From Rhizobacter sp. (GTDB taxonomy: Bacteria > Pseudomonadota > Gammaproteobacteria > Burkholderiales > Burkholderiaceae_C): a DNA stretch of 64,000 bases. Below, piece after piece: positions 12,424 through 22,133 of this stretch. The first letter of the stretch is position 1; every line of letters starts with the position of its first letter. The notes beneath the pieces are model-generated. The model was not told where the DNA came from. It saw nothing but the letters and a program-made list of their open reading frames with translations, and made no database searches. Where the stretch lies: NCBI GenBank assembly GCA_025350965.1, contig JANXWV010000135.1, forward strand, positions 90,402 through 154,401, given 5' to 3'. The translations under genes and the position numbers were made by a program.

Positions 12424-13257
12424 ATGATCTGGCAGACCACCCGATTCAGAATCGATCTGGCGCTGCCGAAAGTCATGGGCATCGTCAACGTCACACCCGA
12501 TTCGTTTTTCGATGGAGGCGCCCATGCCGATACGCGACGCGCCATCGCGCACTGCGAGCGCCTGCTGGCAGAGGGCGCCGACATGCTGGACATCGGCGGC
12601 GAATCCACCCGCCCCGGCGCGCGCGCGGTACCCGTCGACGAAGAACTCGCGCGGGTGCTGCCGGTGCTCGATGCGGCCATCACGCTGGGCTGCCCGGTGT
12701 CGGTGGACAGCCGGCATGCGGCAGTGATGCGCGCGGTACTCGACCGGGGTGCCGACATCATCAACGACATCAACGCGCTGCAAGCGCCGGGCGCGTTGGC
12801 CGTGGTCGCGGCTCACCCCTCGTGCGGCGTGTGCCTGATGCACATGCGCGGGTCGCCCGAATCGATGCAGGAGCGGCCCGAGTACGACGATGTTCTGGCC
12901 GAGGTCGGCGCCTTCCTGCGCGAGCGCAGCGCACAAGTGCAAAGCCTCGGCGTGGGCCGCGAGCGTATCGTGCTCGACCCCGGCATCGGCTTCGGCAAGA
13001 GCGTGGCGCACAACCTGGCGCTGCTGGCCCGGCAACCGGAGTTGCTGGCACTGGGCCACCCGCTGCTCGTGGGCTGGTCGCGCAAGTCGTCGCTCGGCGC
13101 GATCACGGGGCGGGACGTGACACAGCGCGGCCCGGCCAGCCTGGCGGCGGCGTTGGCGGCGGTGCAGCGGGGGGCGCGAATCGTCCGCGTGCACGATGTG
13201 GCGGCCACGGTCGACGCACTGAAGGTCTGGCGTGCCGCCGGCCTCGGGCCTCGATAA
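12424..13257 (+). CDS. folP: Dihydropteroate synthase
   Basis: TIM-barrel enzyme joining para-aminobenzoate and hydroxymethyl-dihydropterin pyrophosphate to make dihydropteroate in folate synthesis; the sulfonamide target. Both family signatures are visible: [15 protein letters not shown] near residues 18-32 with the pyrophosphate-binding Asn, and [14 protein letters not shown]. Later motifs are [34 protein letters not shown] and [11 protein letters not shown], which includes the pterin-site Lys. Length 277 is typical. The next gene, glmM, starts 25 bases downstream, the same order as in E. coli (ftsH-folP-glmM). Confidence 0.97.
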   Translation: MIWQTTRFRIDLALPKVMGIVNVTPDSFFDGGAHADTRRAIAHCERLLAEGADMLDIGGESTRPGARAVPVDEELARVLPVLDAAITLGCPVSVDSRHAAVMRAVLDRGADIINDINALQAPGALAVVAAHPSCGVCLMHMRGSPESMQERPEYDDVLAEVGAFLRERSAQVQSLGVGRERIVLDPGIGFGKSVAHNLALLARQPELLALGHPLLVGWSRKSSLGAITGRDVTQRGPASLAAALAAVQRGARIVRVHDVAATVDALKVWRAAGLGPR

Positions 13258-13282
13258 TTCGAAGTCAGGAGACGAGCACGAC

Positions 13283-14611
13283 ATGAGCAGAACCTATTTC
13301 GGTACCGACGGCATTCGCGGCGCAGTGGGCCAGGCGCCCATCACGGCTGACTTCATGTTGCGGCTTGGCCATGCGGTCGGCCGCGTCCTCAAGGTGCGCG
13401 AGGCCAAGCCGACCGTGCTGATCGGCAAGGACACCCGCATTTCGGGCTACATGATCGAGTCAGCGCTCGAGGCCGGCTTTGCGTCGGCAGGTGTCGATGT
13501 GCTGCTCACCGGCCCGCTGCCCACGCCCGGCGTTGCGTACCTGACCCGCGCGCTGCGGCTGAGCCTCGGCGTGGTGATCAGCGCGTCGCACAACCCGTTC
13601 GCCGACAACGGCATCAAGTTCTTCTCGGCGCGCGGCCAGAAGCTGCCCGACGCGTGGGAGCAGCAGGTCGAAGCGGCGCTCGAGCAGCCCCCCCAATGGG
13701 TCGATTCCGCAGGCCTGGGCAGGGCGCGCCGGCTCGACGATGCGCGTGGCCGCTACATCGAGTTCTGCAAAGGGACCTTCAGCAGCGAACTGTCGCTGAA
13801 AGGCCTGAAAATCGTTGTCGATGCGGCGCACGGCGCGGCCTACCACGTGGCGCCGGACGTGTTTCACGAACTCGGCGCCGAGGTCATTGCCATCGGCTGC
13901 AGCCCCGATGGCACCAACATCAACGCCGGGTTCGGCGCTACGGCACCTGCAGCGTTGGTGGCTGCGGTCAAGGCGCATGGTGCGCACTACGGTGTGGCAC
14001 TCGATGGGGACGCCGATCGCCTGCAACTGGTCGATGCGTCGGGCCGTCTCTACAACGGCGACGAACTGCTCTACCTGATGGTGGCCGATCGCCTCGACCA
14101 AGGGCTGCCCGTGCAAGGCGCCGTCGGGACGTTGATGACGAACATGGCGGTCGAGTTGGCGCTGCGCGAGCGCGGCGTCGAGTTCGTGCGTGCCAAGGTC
14201 GGTGACCGCTATGTGCTGGAAGAACTTGCCGCGCGCGGCTGGCATCTCGGCGGCGAAGGCTCGGGTCACCTGCTTGCGCTCGACAAGCACACCACTGGCG
14301 ACGGCATCGTCAGCGCTTTGCTCGTGTTGCAGGCGGCCAGCCGCACCGGCCGGACGATGGCGCAGTTGCTGGAGGGTGTGACGCTGTTCCCGCAGACGCT
14401 GATCAACGTGCGCCTGAAGCCGGGCGTCGACTGGAAGGCGAACCGGTCTCTGGCTGAGGCCGAGGTGGCAGTCAGAAAAGAACTGGGCGACGCGGGCAGG
14501 GTGCTGATCCGGCCCTCCGGCACCGAGCCGTTGGTGCGTGTGATGGTCGAAGCGCGCGACCCGACCCAGTCCAGGCGTTGTGCCGAGCGCATGGCCAACA
14601 CGCTGCGTTGA
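13283..14611 (+). CDS. glmM: Phosphoglucosamine mutase
   Basis: Converts glucosamine-6-phosphate to glucosamine-1-phosphate for UDP-GlcNAc, peptidoglycan and LPS synthesis. The 442-residue protein has the activated serine loop [14 protein letters not shown] with phospho-Ser102, the metal loop [13 protein letters not shown], the sugar loop GGEGSGHLL and the C-terminal phosphate loop [15 protein letters not shown]. The ATG at 13283 gives the family N-terminus [13 protein letters not shown] and has AGGAG eleven bases upstream; the ORF-track start at 13232 lies inside folP. Co-directional with folP and probably cotranscribed. Confidence 0.97.
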   Translation: MSRTYFGTDGIRGAVGQAPITADFMLRLGHAVGRVLKVREAKPTVLIGKDTRISGYMIESALEAGFASAGVDVLLTGPLPTPGVAYLTRALRLSLGVVISASHNPFADNGIKFFSARGQKLPDAWEQQVEAALEQPPQWVDSAGLGRARRLDDARGRYIEFCKGTFSSELSLKGLKIVVDAAHGAAYHVAPDVFHELGAEVIAIGCSPDGTNINAGFGATAPAALVAAVKAHGAHYGVALDGDADRLQLVDASGRLYNGDELLYLMVADRLDQGLPVQGAVGTLMTNMAVELALRERGVEFVRAKVGDRYVLEELAARGWHLGGEGSGHLLALDKHTTGDGIVSALLVLQAASRTGRTMAQLLEGVTLFPQTLINVRLKPGVDWKANRSLAEAEVAVRKELGDAGRVLIRPSGTEPLVRVMVEARDPTQSRRCAERMANTLR

Positions 14612-14680
14612 AGAGGCCGCACCCGAGCCTCGCCGGCCCGGGCGCGTCTCGAGCGGTGTCAACCCGAGGTCAGGTCGATC

Positions 14681-15163
14681 TCAGCGCGCCGCCGGCACCA
14701 GAACCTTGTCGACGATGTGCACGACGCCGTTGGTGGCCTTCACGTCGGCCGTGGTCACGACGGCATCTTCCACGGTCACGAACGTGCCCGACTTCGACAG
14801 CGCGAGATTGCTGCCATCCACATTCTTGACCAACCCGTTCTTGACGTCGGGTGAGAGCACGGCACCCGGCAGCACGTGGTTCTTGAGCACAGCTTGCAGC
14901 CGCGCCTTGTCCTGAACAAGCGCCTGCAGCGTGGCTGGGGGAAGGGCCTTGAACGCGTCGTCGGTCGGCGCGAAGACGGTGAACGGGCCGGGGCCACTGA
15001 GCGTGTCGGCAAGCCCGGCGTCGCGGATCAGCTTCGACAGGGTCGACAACTGCGGCGTGGCCGCTGCCGTCTCCACGAGGTTCTTCGGAGCGGGAGTGGT
15101 GGCGCAGCCCGCAACCAGCAACAGGGCGACCAGCGGCGCAGCGAACGACATGAGTTTCTTCAT
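14681..15163 (-). CDS. Fasciclin-domain lipoprotein
   Basis: A 160-residue secreted protein with one fasciclin (FAS1) domain, an adhesion or ligand-binding fold. The first 21 residues are a lipoprotein signal peptide ending in the lipobox LVAGC. The mature part carries the FAS1 landmarks FTVFAPTDDAFKALP, an Asn-His-type VLKNHVLPGAV segment and the C-terminal GVVHIVDKVLVP. The ATG at 15163 is chosen because it begins the signal peptide (MKKLMSFAAPL) and has GGAG six bases upstream. The gene diverges from pstS, and four 11-bp-phased GTCAC repeats precede it, so it is inferred to be phosphate-starvation regulated. Ligand unknown. Confidence 0.87.
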   Translation of the reverse strand: MKKLMSFAAPLVALLLVAGCATTPAPKNLVETAAATPQLSTLSKLIRDAGLADTLSGPGPFTVFAPTDDAFKALPPATLQALVQDKARLQAVLKNHVLPGAVLSPDVKNGLVKNVDGSNLALSKSGTFVTVEDAVVTTADVKATNGVVHIVDKVLVPAAR

Positions 15164-15204
15164 CGAGGTCTCCAGTGAACGACCCGCGCAGCTTAGGCAA
15201 CGTG

Positions 15205-15244
15205 CGTGACCGTCACGTGACAAGAACGTGACTCCCACGTGACC
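15205..15244 (-). promoter_or_regulatory. Tandem Pho box (four half-sites) upstream of fasciclin gene
   Basis: On the minus strand the heptamers GGTCACG, AGTCACG, TGTCACG and GGTCACG follow each other with exactly 4-bp spacers. This is the 7+4 layout of PhoB boxes (consensus CTGTCAY) and enough for two PhoB dimers. A weak -10 (TAAGCT) lies about 10 bp downstream, at the position expected for a PhoB-activated promoter reading into the fasciclin gene. Confidence 0.65.
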
Positions 15245-15272
15245 GGCGCGCGACGCAGGGAAGGGTTGCTGG

Positions 15273-15306
15273 GTGTCACAGCGGCGTCACAAAGCGCCCC
15301 TACATT
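15273..15306 (+). promoter_or_regulatory. Pho box and -10 of the pstS promoter
   Basis: TGTCACAGCGGCGTCAC is two half-sites at 11-bp spacing, followed 10 bp later by TACATT as -10. This geometry, with the Pho box replacing the -35, is that of PhoB-dependent pst promoters. The pstS ATG is 44 bases downstream. Confidence 0.7.
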
Positions 15307-15349
15307 GCCCTCATTCCAATTGCCGGCACAACGCCGGAAAGGCGCTCAC

Positions 15350-16414
15350 ATGACGTCCAGCTTCTCGTTCAATTCCGCATTCCCCCTCGCCCGCTCGTTT
15401 ACCTTTGTTGCGGTCTTCGCCGCATTCGGGGGAACGGCGTTGGCGCAAGACATCACCGGCGCTGGCGCCACGTTTCCTGCACCGATCTACGCCAAATGGG
15501 CCGATGCCTACAACAAGGCGTCGGGTGTTCGCGTGAACTACCAGTCGGTCGGTTCCGGAGCTGGCATCCAGCAGATTCGCGCCAAAACGGTCGACTTCGG
15601 TGCCTCCGACATGCCCCTCAAGGACGACGATCTCGCGAAGGACGGCCTGGTGCAGTTCCCGACCGTGATCGGAGGAATCGTGCCGGTCGTGAACATCAAA
15701 GGCATCGCGCCAGGCCAGATCAAGATGACGGGCCAGCTGCTCGGTGACATCTACCTCGGCAAGGTCACGAAGTGGAACGACGCCGCATTGACTGCCTTGA
15801 ATCCGGGTGTGCCCTTGCCCGACGCCGCGATTTCGGTCGTGCGCCGCGCCGACGGCTCTGGCACCACGTTTGGGTTCACGAACTATCTGTCGAAGGTCAA
15901 TGCCGAGTGGAAGGCTAAGGCCGGTGAAGGCACTGCGGTCAACTGGCCGACGGGTGCGGGCGGCAAGGGCAACGAGGGCGTGTCTGCCTTCGTGCAGCGG
16001 CTGCCCAATTCAATCGGCTATGTCGAGTACGTTTACGCCAAGCAGAACAAGATGTCACACGTGCAGTTGAAGAATGCAGCTGGCAACTTCGTACAGCCCG
16101 ACGACGAGAACTTCAAGGCCGCCGCCGCCGGCGCTGATTGGAGCAAAAGCTACTACCAGATCCTGACCGAGCAAGCTGGCAAGGACGCCTGGCCCATCAC
16201 CAGCGCGACCTTCATCCTGATGTACAAGAGCCAGGCCAAGCCGGTGAATGCGGCCGCGTCGCTGAAGTTCTTCGACTGGGCCTACAACAGCGGCGACAAG
16301 ATGGCTGCCGAACTGGAATATGTGCCGCTGCCCGACAGCTTGAAGGCGCTGATCCGCAAGACCTGGGCCGACAACATCAAGGACGCAGCCGGCAAGGCCA
16401 TTGCATACAAGTGA
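15350..16414 (+). CDS. pstS: Periplasmic phosphate-binding protein PstS
   Basis: High-affinity phosphate-binding protein of the PstSCAB ABC importer. The 354-residue precursor has a Sec signal peptide ending at ALA-QD (about residue 31). The mature protein starts DITGAGATFPAPIYAKWADAY, whose TGAGATFP loop binds phosphate, followed by the second phosphate loops VGSGAGIQQI and FGASDMPL and a third at RRADGSGTTFGF. The ATG at 15350 has GGAAAGG upstream and begins just before the signal peptide; the ORF-track start at 15239 overlaps the promoter. First gene of pstSCAB-phoUBR, presumably PhoB-controlled. Confidence 0.96.
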   Translation: MTSSFSFNSAFPLARSFTFVAVFAAFGGTALAQDITGAGATFPAPIYAKWADAYNKASGVRVNYQSVGSGAGIQQIRAKTVDFGASDMPLKDDDLAKDGLVQFPTVIGGIVPVVNIKGIAPGQIKMTGQLLGDIYLGKVTKWNDAALTALNPGVPLPDAAISVVRRADGSGTTFGFTNYLSKVNAEWKAKAGEGTAVNWPTGAGGKGNEGVSAFVQRLPNSIGYVEYVYAKQNKMSHVQLKNAAGNFVQPDDENFKAAAAGADWSKSYYQILTEQAGKDAWPITSATFILMYKSQAKPVNAAASLKFFDWAYNSGDKMAAELEYVPLPDSLKALIRKTWADNIKDAAGKAIAYK

Positions 16415-16422
16415 GCTCCACG

Positions 16423-16473
16423 GCTCGCACCCACCGCGAGCGGCCAAGGCTGCTCGCAACCCGCTGCGGGTTG
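16423..16473 (+). promoter_or_regulatory. Two hairpins between pstS and pstC
   Basis: GCTCGC-N7-GCGAGC (16423-16441) and CAACCCGC-T-GCGGGTTG (16457-16473) lie in the 105-base gap. Neither has a U-run. Such structures commonly stabilise the upstream message or reduce readthrough, which would give more PstS than PstCAB. Confidence 0.5.
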
Positions 16474-16519
16474 ACAAGGTCGACAATCGCCGCTGAAGAG
16501 AACAAGCCGAGGAGAACCC

Positions 16520-17533
16520 GTGGCCGCCACCCTGCCTGCGACGCCTTACAACCCCGCCAAAGCGCTTAGCGAGTCGGGTGGCCGCCCACCCGCGCCACGT
16601 CGCCATTCGGCCTGGCCCGACGTGGTGTTCTCGGTGCTCGCGCACGCTGCGGCGTGGCTGACGCTGGCACTGCTCGCAGGCATCATCGGGTCGCTCGTGG
16701 TCGGCGCGATGCCTGCGATTCGCGAGTACGGCCTCGGTTTTCTCGTGCACAGCGAGTGGGACCCGGTGCAGAACAAGTACGGCGGCCTGGTGATGATCTA
16801 TGGCACGCTGATGACATCGGCCATCGCGCTTGTCATCGCCGTGCCAGTCAGTTTCGGCATCGCACTGTTCCTGACCGAGCTGTCTCCGGCGTGGCTGAAG
16901 CGGCCGCTAGGGACTGCCATCGAACTGCTCGCCGCAGTGCCATCCATCGTGTACGGCATGTGGGGGCTGCTGGTGTTCAGCCCGATCCTGTCGACCTATG
17001 TTCAGCAGCCGCTGCAAACCGTCTTCGCCGGCGTGCCCGTGCTGGGCGCACTGTTCGCGGGGCCACCGGTGGGCATCGGCTTGTTGTCGGCCGGCATCAT
17101 CCTGGCGATCATGATCATCCCGTTCATTGCTTCGGTGATGCGTGATGTGTTCGAGGTCACCCCCACGCTGCTCAAGGAGTCGGCCTATGGCCTGGGCTCG
17201 ACCACCTGGGAAGTGATGTTCAAGGTCGTGTTGCCGTACACCAAGACTGGTGTGGTCGGCGCCATCATGCTCGGCCTTGGCCGCGCACTCGGCGAGACCA
17301 TGGCGGTCACCTTCGTGATCGGCAACTTCAATCAATTGAACAGCCTGTCTCTGTTTGAGGCCGCCAACAGCATCAGCTCGGCGCTCGCGAACGAGTTTGC
17401 CGAAGCAGGTGATGGCTTGCACAAGGCATCGCTGATCTACCTTGGTTTGATCCTGTTCTTCATCACGTTCGTCGTGCTCGGCTTCTCGCGCCTGCTTCTG
17501 GCGCGCATGAAGAAGAGCGAAGGGGGTCGCTGA
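16520..17533 (+). CDS. pstC: Phosphate ABC transporter permease PstC
   Basis: Inner-membrane permease forming the phosphate channel with PstA. The 337-residue protein has a polar 30-residue N-terminus, then six hydrophobic helices. A periplasmic stretch with [25 protein letters not shown] is typical of PstC, and the cytoplasmic EAA loop reads [21 protein letters not shown], the contact with PstB. The start is GTG with an AGGAGA ribosome site five bases upstream. The stop overlaps the pstA ATG by one base (TGATG). Confidence 0.96.
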   Translation: MAATLPATPYNPAKALSESGGRPPAPRRHSAWPDVVFSVLAHAAAWLTLALLAGIIGSLVVGAMPAIREYGLGFLVHSEWDPVQNKYGGLVMIYGTLMTSAIALVIAVPVSFGIALFLTELSPAWLKRPLGTAIELLAAVPSIVYGMWGLLVFSPILSTYVQQPLQTVFAGVPVLGALFAGPPVGIGLLSAGIILAIMIIPFIASVMRDVFEVTPTLLKESAYGLGSTTWEVMFKVVLPYTKTGVVGAIMLGLGRALGETMAVTFVIGNFNQLNSLSLFEAANSISSALANEFAEAGDGLHKASLIYLGLILFFITFVVLGFSRLLLARMKKSEGGR

Positions 17534-18405
17534 TGAGCGGCTTGTCGGTATCCATCGGTGCTGCCAAGCGGGCCAAGCACCGCCGCCGCAAGGTGGTGAA
17601 TGCCATCGCACTCGCGTTGTCGCTCGCGGCCATGGCCTTCGGCCTGGTATGGCTGGTGTGGATCCTGTTCGAGACGGTGCGGCTCGGCATCGGCGGCATC
17701 AACCTGGCGCTCTTTACCGAGATGACGCCACCGCCGCAGGCCGAGACCGGTGGCCTGGCGAACGCTATCTTCGGTTCGCTCGCAATGGTGGGCCTGGCCA
17801 CGCTGATCGGAACGCCGGTGGGTGTTCTTGCGGGCATCTACTTGGCCGAGTACGGCCAGAAGGGCTTGCTCGGTACGCTCACGCGCTTCATCAACGACAT
17901 TCTGCTATCGGCACCGAGCATCGTGATCGGCTTGTTCATCTACGCGGTGGTGGTGGCGCAGGTCAAGAGCTTCTCGGGCTTCGCCGGCGTGCTGGCGCTC
18001 GCGCTGATCGTGATCCCGGTGGTCATTCGCACCACCGAGAACATGCTGTCGTTGATCCCGCCGGCGCTGCGCGAAGCGGCCTACGCATTGGGCACGCCGA
18101 AGTGGAAGGTCATCTCCAGCATCACTCTGAAGTCGGCCCGCGCCGGGGTGCTTACAGGCATCCTGCTCGCCTTCGCGCGCATTGCCGGCGAGACCGCGCC
18201 ATTGCTGTTCACGGCACTGTCGAACCAGTTCTGGACGACGGACCTGAGTGGCCCGGTCGCCAGCTTGCCGGTCACGATCTTCAAGTTCGCGATGAGCCCG
18301 TACGAGAACTGGCAGAAGTTGGCCTGGGCCGGCGTTTTCCTGATCACCGCCAGCGTGCTCGTGCTGAACATCCTGGCAAGAACCTTTCTGCGCAACAAGA
18401 ATTGA
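17533..18405 (+). CDS. pstA: Phosphate ABC transporter permease PstA
   Basis: Second permease of the phosphate importer, 290 residues with six predicted helices. The N-terminus is basic ([12 protein letters not shown]), consistent with a cytoplasmic start. The first periplasmic region contains [21 protein letters not shown], a PstA hallmark, and the EAA-type loop is [23 protein letters not shown]. The gene starts inside the pstC stop codon and ends 14 bases before pstB, so it is an integral part of the pst operon. Confidence 0.96.
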   Translation: MSGLSVSIGAAKRAKHRRRKVVNAIALALSLAAMAFGLVWLVWILFETVRLGIGGINLALFTEMTPPPQAETGGLANAIFGSLAMVGLATLIGTPVGVLAGIYLAEYGQKGLLGTLTRFINDILLSAPSIVIGLFIYAVVVAQVKSFSGFAGVLALALIVIPVVIRTTENMLSLIPPALREAAYALGTPKWKVISSITLKSARAGVLTGILLAFARIAGETAPLLFTALSNQFWTTDLSGPVASLPVTIFKFAMSPYENWQKLAWAGVFLITASVLVLNILARTFLRNKN

Positions 18406-18419
18406 GACCGGAGCCCACG

Positions 18420-19205
18420 ATGGACACACGCGTCAACCTGCCCGTCACCGAGAAGGTCAAGCTCTCGGTTCGGAACCTGAACTTCTACTACAACCATTTC
18501 CATGCGTTGAAGAACATCAACCTCGACATCCCAGAGAAGAAGGTCACGGCCTTCATCGGCCCGTCGGGTTGCGGCAAGTCGACGCTGCTGCGCACCTTCA
18601 ACCGCATGTTCGAGCTGTACCCCGAGCAACGCGCAGAAGGCGAGATCCTGCTCGACGGCGAGAACATTCTGAAGACGAAGGACGACGTGTCGTTGCTGCG
18701 CGCCAAGGTCGGCATGGTGTTCCAGAAGCCCACGCCGTTCCCGATGTCGATCTACGACAACGTCGCCTTCGGCGTGAAGCTGTTCGAGACGCTGCCGCGC
18801 ATCGAGATGGACGAGCGCGTCGAGTGGGCGTTGAAGAAGGCCGCGCTGTGGAACGAAGTGAAGGACAAGTTGAACCAGAGCGGCTCGGGCCTGTCAGGCG
18901 GGCAGCAGCAGCGCCTGTGCATCGCGCGCGGCATCGCGATCAAGCCCGAGGTGCTGCTGCTCGACGAGCCCTGCTCGGCGCTCGACCCGATCTCCACCGG
19001 CAAGATCGAGGAGCTGATCCACGAGTTGAAAGTTGACTACACCGTCGTGATCGTCACGCACAACATGCAGCAGGCCGCACGCAGTTCCGACTACACGGCT
19101 TACATGTACCTCGGTGACTTGATCGAGTTCGGCCCGACTTCCGACTTGTTCATGAAGCCGAACAAGAAAGAGACCGAGGACTACATCACCGGGAGATTCG
19201 GCTGA
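18420..19205 (+). CDS. pstB: Phosphate ABC transporter ATPase PstB
   Basis: Cytoplasmic ATPase driving PstSCA phosphate import, and part of the complex that reports phosphate status to PhoR. The 261-residue protein shows Walker [10 protein letters not shown], the Q-loop [15 protein letters not shown], the ABC signature LSGGQQQR, Walker [14 protein letters not shown] and the switch His in [10 protein letters not shown]. The start is ATG 18420; the ORF-track version at 17649 is an extension through pstA in another frame. phoU follows 19 bases after the stop. Confidence 0.97.
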   Translation: MDTRVNLPVTEKVKLSVRNLNFYYNHFHALKNINLDIPEKKVTAFIGPSGCGKSTLLRTFNRMFELYPEQRAEGEILLDGENILKTKDDVSLLRAKVGMVFQKPTPFPMSIYDNVAFGVKLFETLPRIEMDERVEWALKKAALWNEVKDKLNQSGSGLSGGQQQRLCIARGIAIKPEVLLLDEPCSALDPISTGKIEELIHELKVDYTVVIVTHNMQQAARSSDYTAYMYLGDLIEFGPTSDLFMKPNKKETEDYITGRFG

Positions 19206-19224
19206 ACGCCGCAGGAGCTGACAC

Positions 19225-19932
19225 ATGACAGACAAGCATCTATCGACCCAATTCGACGCCGAACTCAGCGGCATCTCGACACGCGTTCTCGAGATGGGCG
19301 GCATGGTCGAGTCGCAAGTATCGCGAGCGGTCTACGCGCTGACGAACTTCAGTTCCGAGATCGCCTCCGACGTGCTGATGACGGAAGAGCGCGTGAACCA
19401 GACCGAGGTCGAGATCGACCGCGACCTGTCCACCATCATCGCGCGGCGCCAGCCCACGGCACGCGACCTGCGCCTGCTGATCGCCATCTCGAAGACCATC
19501 GCGAACCTGGAGCGCGTGGGCGACGAAGCGGCGCGTATCGCGCGCACCGTGCAGCGGCTGGTGAACTCGGGCGTGTCGAGCCGCCTGCGCCTGCCGGTCA
19601 AAGACCTGGCCTACGAGGCCGAGTTGGCGGGCAGCCAGTTGCGCAAGGCGCTCGACGCGTTTGCACGGCTCGATGTCGAGAAGGCCGTCGAGGTGCTCAA
19701 GCAAGACGATCTGATCGACCAGGAGTTCGAGGGCCTGATGCGCAAGCTCATCACCTTCATGATGGAAGACCCGCGCACCATCTCGTCGAGCATCGACCTC
19801 GTGTTCGTGGCCAAGGCGATCGAGCGTGTGGGCGACCACGCCAAGAACCTGGCCGAGCAGATCATCTACATCGTCAAGGGCACCGACGTGCGCCACAACT
19901 CGATCGGCGACGTCGAGTCGCTGGTCCGGTGA
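19225..19932 (+). CDS. phoU: Phosphate signalling regulator PhoU
   Basis: Negative regulator of the Pho response that links PstB to the PhoR kinase under phosphate sufficiency. The 235-residue protein is composed of two PhoU three-helix repeats. Each contains metal-binding acidic motifs of the E/DXXXD type; examples are ERVNQTEVEIDRDLS and the later LIDQEFEGLMRKL. Its helical pattern and length match the family. It lies between pstB and phoB, with GGAG before its ATG. Confidence 0.95.
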   Translation: MTDKHLSTQFDAELSGISTRVLEMGGMVESQVSRAVYALTNFSSEIASDVLMTEERVNQTEVEIDRDLSTIIARRQPTARDLRLLIAISKTIANLERVGDEAARIARTVQRLVNSGVSSRLRLPVKDLAYEAELAGSQLRKALDAFARLDVEKAVEVLKQDDLIDQEFEGLMRKLITFMMEDPRTISSSIDLVFVAKAIERVGDHAKNLAEQIIYIVKGTDVRHNSIGDVESLVR

Positions 19933-19957
19933 TGGCGGCTTCAGCGAAAGGAACCTC

Positions 19958-20671
19958 ATGAGCCGCGTCCTCGTCGTAGAAGACGAATCGGCCATTGCCG
20001 AGTTGATTTCGATCAACCTGCGGCATGCGGGCTTCGAAGTCACGATGGCCGCCAGTGCCGAGCAGGCGCAGGCGGCTGTCGACGGCGTGCTGCCCGACCT
20101 GATCATCCTCGACTGGATGCTGCCTGGCCAATCGGGCCTGGCGCTGGCCAAGCGCTGGCGCGGCGAGCAGCGTACCCGCGAGCTGCCCATCATCATGCTC
20201 ACGGCGCGGGCCGATGAGGCCGACAAGATCGTCGGTCTCGACGCCGGTGCCGACGACTACCTGACCAAGCCGTTCTCGACCAACGAGTTGATGGCCCGCA
20301 TTCGTGCCGTGCTGCGCCGCAAGGCGCCCGAGGCGCTGGATGCGGCGGTGATGGTCGGCGCGCTCAAGATCGACCCCGCCACGCGCCGCGTCACGCGCGA
20401 GTCGAACGACGAAGTGCGCGAGGTCAAGGTCGGCGCCACCGAATTCCGCCTGCTGCACTTCTTCATGACGCACCCGGAACGCGTGCACAGCCGCGCGCAG
20501 TTGCTCGACCGGGTCTGGGGCGACCACGTGTTCATCGAAGAGCGCACGGTCGATGTGCACGTGAAGCGGCTGCGCGAGGCGCTCAGTCCGGTGCAGTGCG
20601 CCCACATGATTGAGACTGTGCGCGGTGCCGGCTACCGGCTGACGCAGCAGGTTCAGGCGGTACCGGCATGA
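19958..20671 (+). CDS. phoB: Phosphate response regulator PhoB
   Basis: OmpR-family DNA-binding response regulator that activates the Pho regulon. The 237-residue protein has a receiver domain with acidic pocket ED at residues 8-9, phosphoacceptor Asp52 in LDWMLPGQSG, and Lys in the TKPF loop. A winged-helix domain follows, with RAQLLDRVWGDHVFIEERTVDVHVKRLR as the recognition region. The ATG at 19958 with AAGGA upstream is the family start; the ORF-track start at 19826 lies inside phoU. Likely binds the Pho boxes described at 15.2-15.3 kb. Confidence 0.96.
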   Translation: MSRVLVVEDESAIAELISINLRHAGFEVTMAASAEQAQAAVDGVLPDLIILDWMLPGQSGLALAKRWRGEQRTRELPIIMLTARADEADKIVGLDAGADDYLTKPFSTNELMARIRAVLRRKAPEALDAAVMVGALKIDPATRRVTRESNDEVREVKVGATEFRLLHFFMTHPERVHSRAQLLDRVWGDHVFIEERTVDVHVKRLREALSPVQCAHMIETVRGAGYRLTQQVQAVPA

Positions 20672-20705
20672 AGACAGTGCGAACCGTGGGCAAGGCGAGC
20701 CGCCG

Positions 20706-22082
20706 ATGACATGGCTGCTGCCACGCATCCTCACCACGCTGCTGGCGATGGTGGTGGGCGGCGTGGCGGGTACGTTCGTGCAGCGCCGTGATGCGGTCGT
20801 ACTGGGCGCGATGCTCGGTTGCGCCTTGGTGCTGGGCGCCATTGCCGTGCGCGATACCGTTCGAGGTTACGGCTTGCTCGGGTGGCTGCGCGGCTCGCAA
20901 GAGGGCGAGGCGCCGCGCCATGTGGGCCTGTGGGGTGAACTCGCTTACCGCATCGAGCGCTCGATCCGGCTGCGCGAGCAGCAAGCGCAGGCGGAACGCA
21001 ACCGGCTCACGCAGTTCCTGGCCGCCATCGAGGCCTCGCCGAACGGCGTGATGTTGCTGGATGCAGGCGATCAGATCGAATGGTGCAACTCGCTGGCCGC
21101 TGACCACTTCAGCCTCGACCCGCAACGCGACCGCCGTCAGCCGATCACCAACCTTGTGCGGGCGCCGGCGTTCGTCGCCTACCTTCAGGCTGGGCGCTTC
21201 GATGAAGCGGTCGAGGTGCCTGACCCGCGCAGCAAGAGGGAACTCTCGGTGCTGGTGCGCGAATACGACGAAGGGCAGAAGCTCGTGCTCTCCCAAGACA
21301 TCACCGAACGCGAACGCTCGGACGGCATGCGGCGCGACTTCGTTGCCAACGTGTCGCACGAGATCCGCACGCCGCTCACCGTGTTGTCGGGCTTCATCGA
21401 GACCATGGCCAACCTGCCGCTGACCGAGGTCGAACGCAAGCGCGTGCTGGTGCTGATGGCGCAGCAGGCCGATCGCATGGGCACGCTGGTGGCCGACCTG
21501 CTGATACTCGCCCAGCTCGAAGGCAGCCCGCGCCCCACAGCGGACAGGTGGGTCGCGCTCAAGCCGCTTCTCGACCGTGTGGCGGTCGACGCAAAGGCAT
21601 TGTCGGCCGGCCGGCACACGCTGGTGTTCCCGGCTGATACCGGGTTGCAAGTGGCCGGTGCTCAGGAAGAGTTGTTCAGCGCGATCAGCAACCTCGTCGG
21701 CAACGCCGTGCGCTACACGCCCGACGGCGGCACGATCAAGGTCAGCTGCGATGTGCAGGCGGACGGCGCCGGTGTGATTGCGGTGACCGACACTGGCCCC
21801 GGCATCGCGCGTGAACACCTGCCGCGCCTGACCGAACGCTTCTACCGGGTCGACGGCAGCCGCTCGCGCGACACGGGCGGTACCGGCCTGGGGCTGGCCA
21901 TCGTCAAGCACGTGGCGCAGCGCCACGGCGGCGAGCTCGACATTCAAAGCGAAGTGGGCAAGGGGTCGGTGTTCCGGCTCGTGCTGCCGGCGGTGCGCCT
22001 GCGCGGTGCCGCAGCGCTTCCCGCTGCGACACTTCCCGCTGCCGGCCAAACGGCAGCGGCCGACAGCGCCCTCGCCAGTTGA
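20706..22082 (+). CDS. phoR: Phosphate sensor histidine kinase PhoR
   Basis: Membrane histidine kinase phosphorylating PhoB. The 458-residue protein has two N-terminal hydrophobic helices (residues 7-24 and 30-49) with almost no periplasmic loop, as usual in PhoR. A PAS domain (near 100-195, FLAAIEASPNGVMLLDAGDQIEW) is followed by the DHp helix with His218 in VSHEIRTPL and an ATPase domain with N-box NLVGNAVRYTPDGG, G1 DTGPGIA and G2 GGTGLGLAIVKHV. The last 35 residues are a variable Ala-rich tail. It follows phoB after 34 bases and closes the regulon. Confidence 0.95.
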   Translation: MTWLLPRILTTLLAMVVGGVAGTFVQRRDAVVLGAMLGCALVLGAIAVRDTVRGYGLLGWLRGSQEGEAPRHVGLWGELAYRIERSIRLREQQAQAERNRLTQFLAAIEASPNGVMLLDAGDQIEWCNSLAADHFSLDPQRDRRQPITNLVRAPAFVAYLQAGRFDEAVEVPDPRSKRELSVLVREYDEGQKLVLSQDITERERSDGMRRDFVANVSHEIRTPLTVLSGFIETMANLPLTEVERKRVLVLMAQQADRMGTLVADLLILAQLEGSPRPTADRWVALKPLLDRVAVDAKALSAGRHTLVFPADTGLQVAGAQEELFSAISNLVGNAVRYTPDGGTIKVSCDVQADGAGVIAVTDTGPGIAREHLPRLTERFYRVDGSRSRDTGGTGLGLAIVKHVAQRHGGELDIQSEVGKGSVFRLVLPAVRLRGAAALPAATLPAAGQTAAADSALAS

Positions 22083-22133
22083 GCCTGCGCTCGACGCAGC
22101 GCCCGTCCATCGATTCCGCGCTCAGTCGCGCGG

